Part shown: positions 13,901 to 26,635 of the stretch, piece by piece
How the letters are laid out: every line of letters starts with the position of its first letter
Numbering within the stretch: the first letter of the stretch is position 1
Origin: Pachypanchax playfairii
Lineage: Eukaryota > Chordata > Actinopteri > Cyprinodontiformes > Aplocheilidae
Assembly (NCBI GenBank): GCA_006937955.1
Contig: SSNP01000010.1
Span: 3,683,328 to 3,747,327, forward strand
DNA length: 64,000 bases
Direction of reading: 5' to 3'
Position numbers and translations under genes: made by a program
Notes under the pieces: model-generated
What the model saw: the letters and a program-made list of their open reading frames with translations, nothing else
Told to the model about the DNA's origin: nothing
The model's database searches: none

Positions 13901-14359
13901 TACTGAAACAGATAATAAAATAGGAGTTTTTGAAAGTCAATTCAAAATGTTTAAATCTAGTGAGATTCCTGTTTGAAAAGACAGTTTCAAGTAAAACTAA
14001 TAAATATAAACTGAAGGCAGCAGATTTTAAACAGCTGTAGCTAATGCCCAAGAACTGTCATGTTATGGCTATAGAAACATTTTAAATATGTTAAATTATG
14101 CCTAAAATAAGCAAACAAAAACACATTAATCGGAACAGTTAAAATAATGGAGATCAATTAACCTGTATCAAGTTCAAAATCTTTTTTTTCTGTTACAATT
14201 CTAATGTTTTCTTATTATTTCTCATAAAAAACCACTAGGTTATATTATTTTTTAAGGAAAAGAAAAGTAAGAAGTGCATAAAAGAACAGAGTTTCAGTAA
14301 ACGTATTTATTTCCAGCACCATTTGAAGCAACAGCTGAGTTTTATGCTGTCGCAGAACA
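10991..14359. other. Non-coding, nothing recognised
   Basis: AT-rich DNA with a short (CA)n at about 13640-13655. A possible conserved block lies near 11690-11900. The minus-strand frame 13629-14051 (140 codons) has no recognisable domain. Confidence 0.5.
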
Positions 14360-14600
14360 CTCCAAGTAGAGTTCCCATTTACCAGCGAGCCGGTGGGCCG
14401 TGAACGCAGCTTAGTGCTGCCATGTTGTTGTTTAATCTTCGGAGTTTCCAGCTGCTGTCTGCGGACATAGTAGTAAGTTACTGAAGGAGTAACTACTTCA
14501 CTGATATTATCTGGAATACAGCAGAACGTCTAGACACTGCAGAGGTTTCTATACAACAGGATATACTGTCGGGTATGTAGTTTTTCTTTGTTTAAAAGTT
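14360..14600 (+). promoter_or_regulatory. Candidate promoter and non-coding first exon
   Basis: CpGs are locally enriched (for example CCAGCGAGCCGGTGGGCCGTG at about 14380). The block is followed by a near-perfect splice donor, CATAGTAGTAAGTTAC, which would cut after 14472. No long coding frame is present. The coding exon of plekhf2 begins with an acceptor at 30236 and needs an upstream 5' UTR exon on this strand, so this is one of two candidates (the other is 21470-21709). The link is inference. Confidence 0.3.
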
Positions 14601-17019
14601 ATATCTTGTTGACACTTTGCTGATTGGCTAAAGCTCGTTCTGTTGGATTTTGAGCTACTTTTCCTCATTCATGTTAACAGCCTGTAAAATCCCGCCTCGC
14701 GTTGTTGTAAAACTCATTTATTGTGTTGAAACGGACCTCTCTCTCCTGATTAAAACGAACTAAAAGAACAAAGTTAGGTTCAGTTCAGATAAATAAAATG
14801 TGAAGTGTTTGGAAGCTAACACATGAGCTAGGTGGCTAACGCTGCCAACTGACACCGCGCTGCCAACTCGGGCGTTGAGTTAAAAAGTAATTTTAACATT
14901 GAATTACGTCCCGGGAAGTTTTAATAACTACATGAGTCTCTGATGCTGTTCTGATGGGATAAACTTTATACGCTTATTTCATTATGGAAGCTCAGGACAG
15001 TCTGAAAATGTTGTGGAAGATTCCTCTGGTGTGCGACACTTAAAGTGAAACATGATTAAAAAATGCTTTTCCATGAACTCCGACTCATTCCAGCTGTGTA
15101 AAACATCAGCCGCCCATTGAACAGACAGAACCATCATTACACAGTTGTGGAAGTAAATGTGTTAAACCTTTTCTCGCACAAAAAGGGAAGTTTGACATGT
15201 CTTCACTTCGTCCAAGTGCTGAGAAGTTTCATTACTCAGAACTTTTCGTTTAATTTCTGTGAACTAGGTGAAAGTCTGTTTACAAGTGATCCGAAGGTGT
15301 TAAGATCAATTTCTATTTGATTTTATTCTATTAAAGAAGGTTTATTTTACTTATTCACTACACACGACCAAATTGCCAAAATCATCAATCTCATTGATAA
15401 AAGATAAAAAAGTTTAACAGTAAAGAAAGTTATAGATAAGTTTAATTAAAACTAAAAATACAGTAATTTATCTGTTTTAACTCTTTAAATTGACCCTAAT
15501 TTATTTTTCTTAAGCATTTTTAATATTAAAATCAGTGGCCACTTTCTTAATTTATGCCTGTAAATATTCTGTATCATCTCCTGATATTTTCCACCTTTTG
15601 GATTTTTTAATCATCTTCAATTCTGAACTTTCTACATTCTCGTAACTGCATTTCACATTATTGCGAACAGTATTATGTGATTATGCAGATGAGGAAGGCC
15701 GTCTTTACAAAAGAAAACAACTTGTAAAGAGATTAGGATTGAATGCAGTAAATACACAAATCCACCTATAAATAAACATCTTAGTAACTGAATGTTGAAG
15801 CCATTTTTTTGTTGTCTTTTTTTTGTTTGTTTATAACAAACAAGTTCGACATGTTATTACACACGCTACGGCAGCTTGGTCTCTGTTACGCTGTGGTGCA
15901 TTTCTTCACAATTACCTTAATTTACTAGATCAAGCAGGAATCACTACAACAGTGTTAAAAGCGGTTGTGGGAATATAAAAATGAAACTGAAATAATTACA
16001 CAGGGGAAACATAAAAAGGAAGAGAACACAAACAATTATAATCATAATGTTATGTATGATTTAAAAAAAGTTTTACTTTTGCATTTTTTGTGTAAACAAC
16101 AGTGGAATTTTGAATATTATGGGCTTGGAAATACATTATACTTGAAAAAATAAAAAGTGAGCACTTTATTTCAAGCATTTGTCATTTGTTACAAATTATT
16201 AAGAAATAAATCTTGAGTGGCAGTCGATATTGGCCATTGGTATTGTTTTTTGAAATATCAACTTTCAAATGGAAAACCTGAAATATTGACTGACAAAGAT
16301 TTTTCAAGTGTTATTATTGAAGCTTTGATGTACTTTGTGTCATGTTTTGGGGCTGTCTGATGGATGAAAACAGTTTTATTATAACTAAAGTCACGTTTAG
16401 TTCTGAACAGGGAGAAAGATTCAACAAAAAGTTGTACTTGATTTGTTTAGTTATCTCAAGAGCTCAGCAAGAGGAAATTAGCTCAGGAAATACTGGTTGA
16501 GATAAAATCTTGATATATGACTTGTGAAATGTCTTCACCTTGTGTTCCATCGGGTTTTTGTGGTGATGTTTTCCTGATAATGAGACAGAAATTTAGCTCA
16601 GCTTATCAAGTGGAATATAAAACGTCACACATCCAAAATACAGATTTTGATCTGACCATGTTTTAAAATAATATCTAGTTGATTAAATTAGTTGAACTTG
16701 AAAGGTAGAGACAACAGTTATGCGAACTAAAATCACAGTAACAATTTTGGCTTCAGAAAGTTAGGTGAAGACGTTTAACAGATATTAAAAATGCGACAGA
16801 GTTTTTTCAATTAGACTTTAGCCACTGAGCCAAGTGGCAGCGTTTTGTCTATAGGTTTTTGAAAATCATGTTCTATTTTTGGGTGCTCTGCTCATTGCTT
16901 AAAAATAACCATCAAAATTCACCCACGATGTTCTGGAACCTTCAGAATATCGACCGCCTTGTCAGAAAAGTTAACAGAAGAACATGATTGATGTATATGA
17001 AGGAAATCTTGACTAAATC
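14601..17019. other. Non-coding, mostly AT-rich
   Basis: No coding exon recognised. The 16.2-17.16 kb part may belong to a hAT-like element whose right end is listed separately. Confidence 0.45.
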
Positions 17020-17158
17020 CTGCTAACTGAATGCAAGAATCGTTCTTTGACAGGAAGTAAAGTCTTGCGCTGGCTCTAGTTGTCATTCATTTATCGTTAT
17101 CGAGATGAGCTGTTCAATTTCTCGTGAGATTAATTTGAGGCCATATCGCCCATCCCTA
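17020..17158 (-). mobile_element. End of a hAT-like DNA transposon
   Basis: Read on the minus strand, the sequence starts TAGGGATGGGCGATATGG, the terminal sequence of a very common teleost hAT-type element (canonical ending GGGCTGGGCGATAT). The other end was not located; a sequence reading CGATATTGGCC near 16225 may be related. Probably an old non-autonomous copy. Confidence 0.45.
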
Positions 17159-17246
17159 CAATAACAGCATAACGGTTACATTGAGAAAAAAATCTAAGTA
17201 TGGGATCGATATCATTTCAAAACACTCATTTAATCGTCCAAAGTCA

Positions 17247-17247
<1 letters not shown>

Positions 17248-17281
<34 letters not shown>
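17248..17281. repeat. (ATT)n microsatellite
   Basis: About eleven uninterrupted ATT units can be read directly. Confidence 0.9.
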
Positions 17282-17284
<3 letters not shown>

Positions 17285-20200
17285 CATAACATTGTTAGTC
17301 ATTGAGCATAAATTCAATTAATAATAAAACTCTTGCTGCGTTTTCATTCTGGTGTGGTAGTGAGACTGAGTGAGTGAAAGAAAGATCTTAATGCTGGTCA
17401 ACAACCAGAATGTCTGTCCTTTATAAGGGTCTTAACCTATTGAACAAAATCCACCATATTGGACCAAAATTCATCATTTAGCCCCATTTCAAATAGAAAA
17501 AACTTTATTGGAGACGATGCCCATTTCATCACTTCTAGTCTGGCTTGATGGTTTTACTAACACTCATCTGTTAGGTTATTCCTTTGTTAGACAGTTGAAG
17601 AAAATGTGAACAGAGACGTAGAAACTTATGAAGAAAACCTGCTGTAAAAGCAACTGTTGTTAGGTCATGCAACACAAGCCTTATTATGGCATTTTAACTA
17701 TTGTGCTGCTGCTGAACTGGACTGGAATTTCCAGCACCATTTTATTGCTTTTTGTGAGTTTCTGATCCTGCCTTGACCCGCTTTACTGGGAGGAAATCCT
17801 GCAACACGTCATGGTCCCTAAGCGCCTCACGGCCTCCAGTCCGTAGCTCTTTAATATGCTGTCTGCACCCAGAAAGTGAGATGCATAGATTTTGGTGTGG
17901 ATACCCCAAATTATAAAATTGTGACAATCATTTTGGTACAGAACACGTGGTCTCGCTTGGAAGTAGAATCTGAACAATCTACAATTTTGGTGCTTATATC
18001 TATTAATGATTGCATTTGTGCACAAATAGAAATAACTTTATAGGCAATGACCATTTCAGAAAGTGTGTAGACGAGCTATAAACTTGATTTTGGCTGGTGA
18101 CGGTTTTAAAACATGCCAGTTTCAACTTGATGACCAATTCTGCTTTTTTACAAAAAGTTAGCTAAGAGAAGTTGAGTTTCTGAAGCATCACATGTCTTTT
18201 GGGTATTCCTTCTATGTACTTCCTTAGATGACTGAAAGTGGGAGGCGGGGTGTGAAATTAACATCAGCTTTGTCTGATGCAATGAAGATTACTGAGTCTT
18301 ATAACAGTGTTACAGTTCAGTTCTTCAGCCAAAGCATACGATCCTTTAAACAAGCAATCAGCATTTTCTGCTTGAATGGAGGTTCCTCCAAGCAAGCTGC
18401 AGGCCAATCAGTCAAAAATCTCTTCATTTTTTTTGTAGGGCTGCACCTTTCTCTGGTAAAACCAGTTCTGCTGTGGCAGGCGAGGCTTCATTAGAGTTAA
18501 GTAAACTAGCAGACAGTCTGTGTTCACTGGAAGGCTCATCTGTCTTCCGGTGTAATCCAATACCAGCACATAATCCACCATGTCTCATGTTATAAATGGA
18601 TACAGATTACTACCAAAATAAAAAACAAGCATGTTACTTCCTCTGACACATCAAGCACTTTACAGGTAAACAGACCTGTGAGTTTTTAGGCCTGAGCACT
18701 GAAGGTGGTGCAGAAGTCTATTGAAGTTCCATTGGAATTGTTTTTTGTGCTCAAGGTGACAAATCTAATTTCCAAGTGGGTGTTAAATTGCATAAACGGC
18801 CTTTTTATTGATGTTTTTTTTGTTTTTTTTTGTTTATTTGTTTCTTTTGCTGGAGAGAAGATTGTGATTATGATACAATATCAAGCTGTTGGCTTTTAAG
18901 ATGTGAATAATAACAATCGTCCTCAGTTGAAGACACATTTCAGATTAAAGTTTTGGTCCAATCAGAATGCTGTACATATGTATAAAAGCTTGTGCAAATG
19001 GTTTATTTTGAGATGTATGATATTTAATAAGTTCTTTGTACACAGCAAATTCTACAAGGTTGATTTTTGTCTTTTTGCAATAAACAGGCAGTTTCTAGAG
19101 AATGAAACTTTTTTTTGGTTCATTAAAAAAAAAAGTCACTAAATCCACACGGTATAAAACAACAGGATGCTAAAACTTTAATATTATCACTATATAGAAG
19201 TCACAACTACAGTAATGAAGTTATAATTTTTGAACCAAAGCAGTTATTTATAGGTGTTAGAACAGTTACTGTCTAACTGACTGAGATAGCCGTGTAATAT
19301 TAAGAAGAGATATTAGTCACTATGGGGGAACCTGTTGTCCTTCACTTCTAAACTCACTTCTTTATAGATAAACTTTATTATTCCATCAAAATGAATGTGG
19401 CTTGAATGAAAAGATGGACCCAAATAAATCATACACCAACATGTCCGACTTGATTGCATGAAGTTTGGAATTACTTTTCTTGTCAGAAACTGCCCCCGAA
19501 ACGCCCCACAGCACAAACCGCCAGATGTCATTACACGTTTGATACGTCAAACTGACCAGGTTGGTCAACAGACGTGCACTGTCATGGCCGCATGGTACTT
19601 ATGGCAGACAGTAGGACTTGTACCACATGTGATACATTAACTTGGTCAGAAGTGTTCTATTGTGTGTACATGAAAATTTGGGTTACCATGGCAATAGAAA
19701 ATAAAATACACCTGCCGCCAGCTGATTTTTCTAGTTTCGGACTATTATTTAATTTAATTTCATTTAATACATAAATGAAAACAGTCAAACAGTGAGTGTA
19801 ACACTGCAGAGGAATAACAAGACAACAAGACTGAAGATGTTTCATTTTTGTCGCTTTCAGTATTGCTGCTCAAACAAATTTAGTGATGGGGTTATTTTAA
19901 ATACTGGGAATGATTACAAACCTATGAAAAAGAAGGCCTCATACAAATAAAGTCTCCTGTTTTGAAAATATTTATCTGCCTGAGTAATTTCTTTTCTTAC
20001 CATCATGTTTGAGTTGAATACTGATTTTAAGAAAAGCAGGTAAAGTCTCGTTAGCGTTTGCACTCATTTAAAGCACAAATTTGTCACTAAAATCTTCCAC
20101 TTCAGGAAATAGACTGTCTACTTTAGATAAAGTACCACATATTTATTCATTCTGTTGTGTGTTATCTGTCTTCTGCATCAGTTTAATGCTCGAGAAAAGC

Positions 20201-20798
20201 TAAACATATTGAAGTCTTCATTTTAAGTGGATGATCAAGTTTTGCACAGCGTGTGTACTATGATCTACTGTCTGTCACGCTACCTTTTACTTAAGTACTT
20301 AGTTCTATTTATAGAATAAAAATCCAATGATGTCAGCACCTACAGTATCTGTTAAATGTTTTCTTTACAAATGCTAAATTTCCTGTCGTGACCTTAAATG
20401 AATATCTTGTCACAGCAAACTGTTGTTAGTTCTAAATAAACAACCATAATCACAGTTGTGTTTTTTAATAGGTGGTTCCTAAGTCAGAACAAAATGGCAA
20501 ATCTTTGTGGTTTGATTTTGACTGATCAGACTGTATAAACAATCGTTTAAACTTGCCTTGTTACTGACTGTGAAGACATTAGATCAGAGCAGTTTAGCTA
20601 TCAGGGTGCAGTTTTTTTAGACAAAAAGAAAAAGCTCAGCAGATGGAAAGAAAAACAAGATTTTCTGCTTAACTTTCCTCTTTATCTACTTTCACACATT
20701 TTACACTCATACAGTCCAGTTAGGACTATATTGTTTTAATAATGGTGATTTTAATGGAATCTATGTGGCACCGTGGTCTGGACTAAAACAGCTGCTTT
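17282..20798. other. Non-coding, nothing firmly recognised
   Basis: Several short frames occur. One + frame (18228-18494, 88 codons) directly follows a pyrimidine-rich acceptor (CTTCCTTAG), but it has no recognisable domain and no good donor. The block near 19350-19640, rich in overlapping frames on both strands, may be a repeat. Confidence 0.4.
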
Positions 20799-20962
20799 CA
20801 ATTCAGTTCAAACATACTTTATTGACCCTCAACGAGAAATTAGATGTTACAGTAACTCAGTTCTTCATCAGCTGTGGGCAGGAAGGACCTCCTGTTGTGG
20901 TTTGTGTTGCAGCAGATCTGAAGAAGCTTCTGACTGAAGACACGCTTGTTGAGTTACTGTGA
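20799..20962 (-). mobile_element. 3' end of the same LINE family as 1867-2205, opposite strand
   Basis: Read on the minus strand it ends GGGTCAATAAAGTATGTTTG followed by an AACTGAATTGAA-type tail. Going upstream it matches the copy at about 2029-2200, including the paired phrases for TGTAACATCTAATTTCTC and CTTCTTCAGATCTGC. The copy is 5'-truncated at about 20962. Short 3' fragments of this sort are typical of target-primed LINE insertion. Confidence 0.7.
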
Positions 20963-21190
20963 ACTGTCCGGCTGCACATTTCAGAAATTCTTAAAACTTC
21001 TCTTTGAAATTTTTAGGGCTGTTTGACTCTGATTCTTAGAATTTAGGTCAATGTTTTTATTTGTCTGTTTGTTTTTACCACAGTTATCACTGTGGTAGTG
21101 GTTGGGTGAGATTGGTACATGTTTGCATTTTGACGTCACAAGTTGAAATCTGAACTTGCCACATTAGTTGTCTGTAAAGTTTTTTTTTTT

Positions 21191-21779
21191 AAAGAGGCCA
21201 TTTCACACACATTTCATGACATTGTGGTTATTTCTTAAGTATTAACCAGTAATATGAAACATTTTATATCTAAAAAACGTCAGGAAACACTGATTAACAG
21301 ACCTTTCAATCTGTCTGCATTAAAGTTCGGATGGTTCCGGCTCGTTCAGTCAGGCTGCTTTGTCAGCAGCTCGTTCATATTCATTATTCGAATTTACTGG
21401 ACTCTGATTGGCTAACAAACTAGCCTATGAGAGCAAGGTATACTGTTTCCTGCCCCGCTGCGCATGGCAACAGCAGTCGTTCTCTCTTCCTGTTTGCTAC
21501 GTCTTATGCTACAGCTTTTAGCCAGCAGCATGCTAGGCGTGGTTTCAACTGCGGGAGCTGATTAATACTAACAAACAAAGGAGTTGTGATGAAACAGATA
21601 CAGACCGTTTGGACTAGGAAGAACTCGGGTGTTATCATCACCTGTGTAGTTTGAGAGATTAAAACTGAAAGAGAAGTTGTTGACCTGTTTTCACACCCAC
21701 TATGAAGGTAAGAACACCTGTGGAGCTAAAATATTCAACAGAAACCTCAGAAAAACTGTTTTCATTGAAGGGCCTCTTT
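21191..21779. mobile_element. Possible MITE with promoter-like interior
   Basis: AAAGAGGCC at 21191-21199 is repeated in inverted orientation as GGCCTCTTT at 21771-21779. The neighbouring bases also partly match (CATTTCA against CCTTCAATGAAA on the complementary strand). The interval of about 590 bases is consistent with a short non-autonomous element. No clear target-site duplication was found, so the ends are tentative. Confidence 0.3.
21400..21709 (+). promoter_or_regulatory. Candidate promoter plus 5' UTR exon
   Basis: The block contains an inverted CCAAT box (CTCTGATTGGCTAAC, about 21403) and an NRF1-like GCTGCGCATGGC (about 21457). About 240 bases further on comes a consensus splice donor, CACTATGAAGGTAAGAAC, with the exon ending at about 21709. 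This layout resembles a TATA-less vertebrate housekeeping promoter with a first exon and is the second candidate start for plekhf2. It may instead be part of a repeat. Confidence 0.3.
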
Positions 21780-23868
21780 GAGAGACCACTGATGAGACCA
21801 CTGATGAGAGACCACTCATTTCTTAAAAAGAACCAAGATGATTACTTGATGTAATTTGAGTTTTTCAAACAGAGGAAATCATTATTCAGTGTGACCTTAA
21901 ATAGGAGAAAGACCATTTAAAAAACCTTTCAGCACTAAAAAAAAAAAGATTTACTTGTTTTCAAACCATCTTACAATATTTTATAACAAAATGTGACACC
22001 GGATTTATCCACTTCAACTGTACTTAGTCACATGCACTGGAAGCTTTGTGTCGGAGTGCAGCACGTCACCTTGGAAAGGAAAGTTTGAGTTAGGAGAGTG
22101 TTTAAACACTATTCAATTCTGACAACATGTCAAAGGTGGAGCAACTTCTCAAAAAAAAACTTTAGAATCGTTTCATTTTATGGCTGCATAATCTAAGAGC
22201 TTTCAGTGCTCAGATAATGAATGTTTACTGTTGGCCTCTGAAACCTGGTTTAAGTTTGTTATTGTGTTGCAGCATTTCAGACGGTTTGCTTTTTACATTT
22301 GTTCCCCTTGGAAGAGTTCTTGTAGTTGTGATAAGAGAAGAATAACCTGTGTTGTAATTGTGTTCATTTTACTGCAAGCTTCAAACTCCAACTCTGACAT
22401 TTCAGAATGAAATTGATGTCACAGTGTAGCTGAAGTGATAATTATCTGGAGTTTGGCCAGTTAATACGGTTATTTGAGCCTTTGACCTGCTTCCTCAGAT
22501 CACTGTATTTGTCTTTAGCATGTGCTTCGGGCCCTTGATTAGAATTCTTTCCACTTCAGGTCTCTGGGACACACAAAGTTTATGGGAGTGGAACAGTTGC
22601 AATGACCTGAGTTGGCGTTTCCACTTTTCCACTAGTGTGCCAAAAGAACGCAAACAGTTCTTAGAAGCTTTTGGTTTATAAAGTGGAAACGTTTTTGGGT
22701 CATGTCCCTGTTAAGGTCATTTTGCACTTGTGTAAAAAATGATCTGGATAAAGTTTTTCTAATTGTAGTGATGCAAATTATCATGTTTAAAAAGGTTTCC
22801 ATGGTATGCCCCCAAGGGCTCAAATAAAAGCTTTAAATAGTTTCAGTGAATTAACATAAAATAACTAGTTTGTTTGACAGAAGTCTACATAATAGTTTTT
22901 CTTCTAAAATAGTTATTTTTCCCTTTTATTAATCAAATGTACAACCACTGAATGACCACAACAGTGTATATGCTCTTTATTCTGCACCAGAAATATGAGT
23001 CTTTAGAAAATACAAGTGAAACAAAGATCTGCAGGTTTTATTTAACTTTTTTAGCACCATTTGGTCCACAAAGGGCTCAGTAATCTGTTTTAGAAATGTT
23101 CTATTCTGGATTAGTTATCAAACAGAGACGTCAGTTTAGGTTTATACTATCAGCAGTAGATTAGCTTCAAATCCCTTAATCTGTGCTCAGTTTTGTACCT
23201 CATACGCTTTACATAGATGTTTCTGAATGCTGTCGACAAAATAGTAGCGCTCCATGTTGAGGACAGCCAAATCCTGATGAGGACATCCCCTAGGAGGAAG
23301 TCCCAAATCAAGATCTGTCCTCTTACATCAGTGATGTCTAAACTGGAGACAGTTTTAGTTGTTTTCCTGCTCTAACAGACCTGAGTCAGTGGTTTCATCA
23401 ACTGTTTGTTGCAGATTATTGTTTTTGCAGAAGTCTGCTAATCATTGATTCAGAACTGCTGTGTTGGAACAAAATAACATCTAAAACATGCTGGATTGTG
23501 GCCCATGAGGAGTCGAATTGGCATCTTAATGCTAGGTGTAAAATTTTGTCATGGAAACATTTTTTTCAGATTAATTTATTGTTCATCAAGTCCATTCAAT
23601 CTGGAACTCACTTCTCTTTGGAACAATTCGGTCTCTGAAAAAGAGTGATTACTATTTGGTTCTGTAGGTTTTGCACCCTGTCCTTCTGTGGGAAGTGGGT
23701 GCTAATACTTTTCAGTTATTTCATTTTTGATGTTCTTTTGTCATTTTTTATTCTTTAAATGAGACATTAATTCATTTTCAACTCATTTATTATATAAAAC
23801 TACTGTGTAAGTTGTAAGACGTTAATTTGAAGTTATAGAACAGGATGAAACAATGAAAACGCTTCATC

Positions 23869-23869
<1 letters not shown>
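21780..23869. other. Non-coding, nothing recognised
   Basis: It begins with a short local tandem duplication around GAGACCACTGAT (about 21780-21816, three imperfect units). The rest is AT-rich with no exon seen. Confidence 0.5.
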
Positions 23870-23904
<35 letters not shown>

Positions 23905-23942
23905 NNNNNNNNNNGGGGGGGGGGGGGGGGGGGGGGGGGGGG
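23870..23942. other. Assembly gap flanked by poly-C and poly-G
   Basis: The sequence reads 35 C (23870-23904), 10 N (23905-23914) and 28 G (23915-23942). The fixed run of 10 N marks a gap placeholder of unknown true size. The homopolymers are reverse complements of one another and are probably sequencing or gap-closing artefacts. Do not trust length or order across this point. Confidence 0.9.
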
Positions 23943-25640
23943 CTGATTGAAGTGTCCTTCTTGACATTAACCTGACACGGTTTTTGCTTTTAAAATAGGT
24001 CGGTGGCACTTCCCTTGTGAGGCAGCAGTTTTTTTTTCAACTGTTTTATATTCATGACTTAACTTGTTATTTCAGGGACTCCGAAAAATAATTTTAAATC
24101 AATTCCAGTTGCTGAAGTTGAATTTCTTTTTAGCAAAATAGCAGATTTACACATCTTGTATAAAAATAATGACTTTATGAATTAAAATACCAAATATATC
24201 ATTCAATTCATTAACCAGTTCTAAAGGGGGCGGATATATAAATGACTGTATCTGTCTACACTGCCCATCTGCTTGTAGCTGCTCTGTCTCGATGCTATTG
24301 AATGTTTTTTTAAGTAAGTAATATCTTACAAACAGTTTGGTTTGGCTTGTTCTTCAGACTGTTTTAATAGGCAACATGACTTTGTACTGACGTGAGTTCT
24401 ATTTATAGTGAGTGATACTACAGTGCCAGTAATGACACAGTAACGCTGCAACCTAACCCCAGAGCTACCAGCAAATCAGCCATATTGCTCAACTTACTCA
24501 GAGGAAACATGAACATTCACTTAAAGATAAAGTTAGTTATCCAAAAATGTTCCTCTTCTTTTACAATCTAGAACTACAATAATAATTTTCATTTTTCAGT
24601 AGACTGTTTACTTATCGATATATCGATTGGCCGTGATGGTGAGCTGCCCTCAACATGAGATGTTCACTTTCGTAAATCATGACTTTTCTATCAGTACTTC
24701 TACAAAAATTGCCCAACTTTCAGTTGTATTTCAGAACTTGAAATTTTACTTTACATGTTATGTAACATGCATTTTGATATTGTGACTCATTCTTTTGCAC
24801 AGACAGAGACCAACAGGAAACCTTGCACCTCACTTTTTATGGATAAGAACGCAGTTTATTTAGATTTTATTTACACATTTTGAGGAAACGTTAATCCCAT
24901 TCTTCTCAGACGCTGACGTTTGACATTTCACAAACTAATTTCTAAAAAAAATGATCATGAATATTTTGTAAAAACTAATTATTTTCCTGTAACCTGAGGA
25001 AAGAAAATCATCACTTATGTTCAAATCAACAAACTTTACCAAATTACCAAAACATCCTATATATCAGATCTTTTTATGTCCATCTCTTCATTTCTGCTTC
25101 CCTATTTACCAGTAATTACATGATTCATTGCATCGTTTTGCAACACTTGTTGGATTAAAGAAGCTTAATACCCAGAATCTAAAAACACTGATTGGTTAGT
25201 CATGGTTGAGTTAGTTTTCAGTTTAGTTCAGCTCTTAAGAGCAGTTAGCAGAGGAAAAGCACAAGTTCATGCCTGATGAGATGTTTTAAAAAGGCCAGCA
25301 GGGTGTGAGATTCAGATCTTAATGAAAGTAATTACAATCACAAGATTTAATATTTCAGTTGTTGAGCAACAGAATATTATTAAATTATCAAGCAATTTTG
25401 CTAAATCATGTTAAGTTGTTGTGTTCTTGTAAAGTAATGAAATTACTGATTTCCTCTTTATCAAATTACAAACTTCTGCTCAGAAAAGATTCCAGAAATT
25501 AGAATTAATTAGAGTTGTTAAACTAAAAGTTTCTGTGGCTTGTTGAGGTTTGGGGGCCCTTTGTGATGGTGTTTTTTTCTTTTTTTAAACTGGTTCAGTA
25601 TGAACTACATCTGTCTGTCCAACAAACCACAGATGGGTAA
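23943..25640. other. Non-coding, nothing firmly recognised
   Basis: It contains the perfect 14-bp palindrome ATCGATATATCGAT at 24614-24627 and a small GC-richer block at about 24228-24300. No exon was recognised. Confidence 0.45.
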
Positions 25641-25689
25641 TTGATGTGTTTATGTTTGCAGATGACGCAGCAGCTGGTAAATTTTAGCT

Positions 25690-25850
25690 CCACAGAGGGT
25701 GGTGCTGGCACCAACAGCTCAGTATACCTCCACTCCAGCTGGCTTACAAATTGTCTGTCCTAAAGGTGGAAAATTGACACCAAGAGCCAACGTAATCCAA
25801 ATAAATAATTGCTTCTGGCCGTAAAGTTTATCTCTCCTACCGGCCAGTTT
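25690..25850 (+). other. Exon-like open block, unknown
   Basis: After a possible acceptor (AAATTTTAG, about 25688) one + frame stays open to a stop at about 25839. Its translation includes TPAGLQIVCPKGGKLTPRAN, which looks protein-like but matches no family I can name. The block is GC-richer than its flanks. It may be a true exon, a decayed exon or chance; no good donor is present before the stop except a possible GTAAAG. Confidence 0.2.
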
Positions 25851-26180
25851 GACAGGTAAACACTCACTGAGCGTATCCGTATCATCAGCTTGTTAAATGA
25901 TTAAAGGTGTCTGCACCTATATTAGAGTAGAAAGGTCTGAAGAGCTTGTGTAAGAAACGGAAGTGCACTGCTGTGTTTCACCTTAGTTCATATTCAGTAA
26001 GTGTTAGTGCTATTCTAACTGTAAAACATACACTGAGTCAATAATTAGACCATGTTCTGATCACTTACCTTCAGTATAACTAACAGCTTTTCTGTTCAGA
26101 ATGCTTTAAATCTAAGTTTCAAATGTAAAACACATCTGTTATAGTTCTTTGTTCACTCTTAGACTTTCTTCTTTTTTTAG

Positions 26181-26635
26181 CTGGTATATGTAAAATGTAC
26201 TTGTACCAGTTAAAGATTGATGGTTATGATGATGACAATGAACGGGTCGGTAAGAGCCGGCTGTTTGATTCAGATACTTTTTACCGATCATCAGTAAGTA
26301 AGAGCACCTTTTTCAAGACAGAGTTTATTGGGTTGATATTCAGGTGTTTCATACAGAACTTTGGAGAAAAGAAATCAACAGTTACCTGAAAGAAATGATT
26401 CGTATTGCCCAGTATTCTGGCAAGATTATGAGGCTTTTTCCAAACAAGATGGAGTCTTTGATTATTCAGTTAGAAAGAAGATTCACTTGTGGAAAAGTTG
26501 TACTTCTCAGGACTTTTATCACCAAGTTTACTACAAGGTCAGCTCACGTGTTTTATGTTTGGAGTCTACAAAACATGACAAGCCTTCAGGTGATCATAAA
26601 CTCACTGAGCACAAACGTAAGAGTTCAGATCAGGT
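26181..26635 (+). other. Two exon-like open blocks of an unrecognised gene
   Basis: Block 1 (about 26181-26295) follows a polypyrimidine acceptor (CTTCTTTTTTTAG) and ends at a consensus donor (TCATCAGTAAGTAAG). Its frame includes QLKIDGYDDDNERVGKSRLF. Block 2 (about 26344-26634) follows TTGATATTCAG and ends before GATCAGGTAATG. One frame includes SYCPVFWQDYEAFSKQDGVF and stays open to 26663, but a second frame is open over the same interval. The best-looking frames of the two blocks do not join in phase as I placed the sites. I cannot assign a family, so this remains a candidate only. Confidence 0.25.

Noticed and set aside
23870..23942. Natural G-quadruplex or i-motif tract
   Set aside because: The C and G runs flank an N placeholder and mirror each other, so an assembly artefact is more likely than a real quadruplex.
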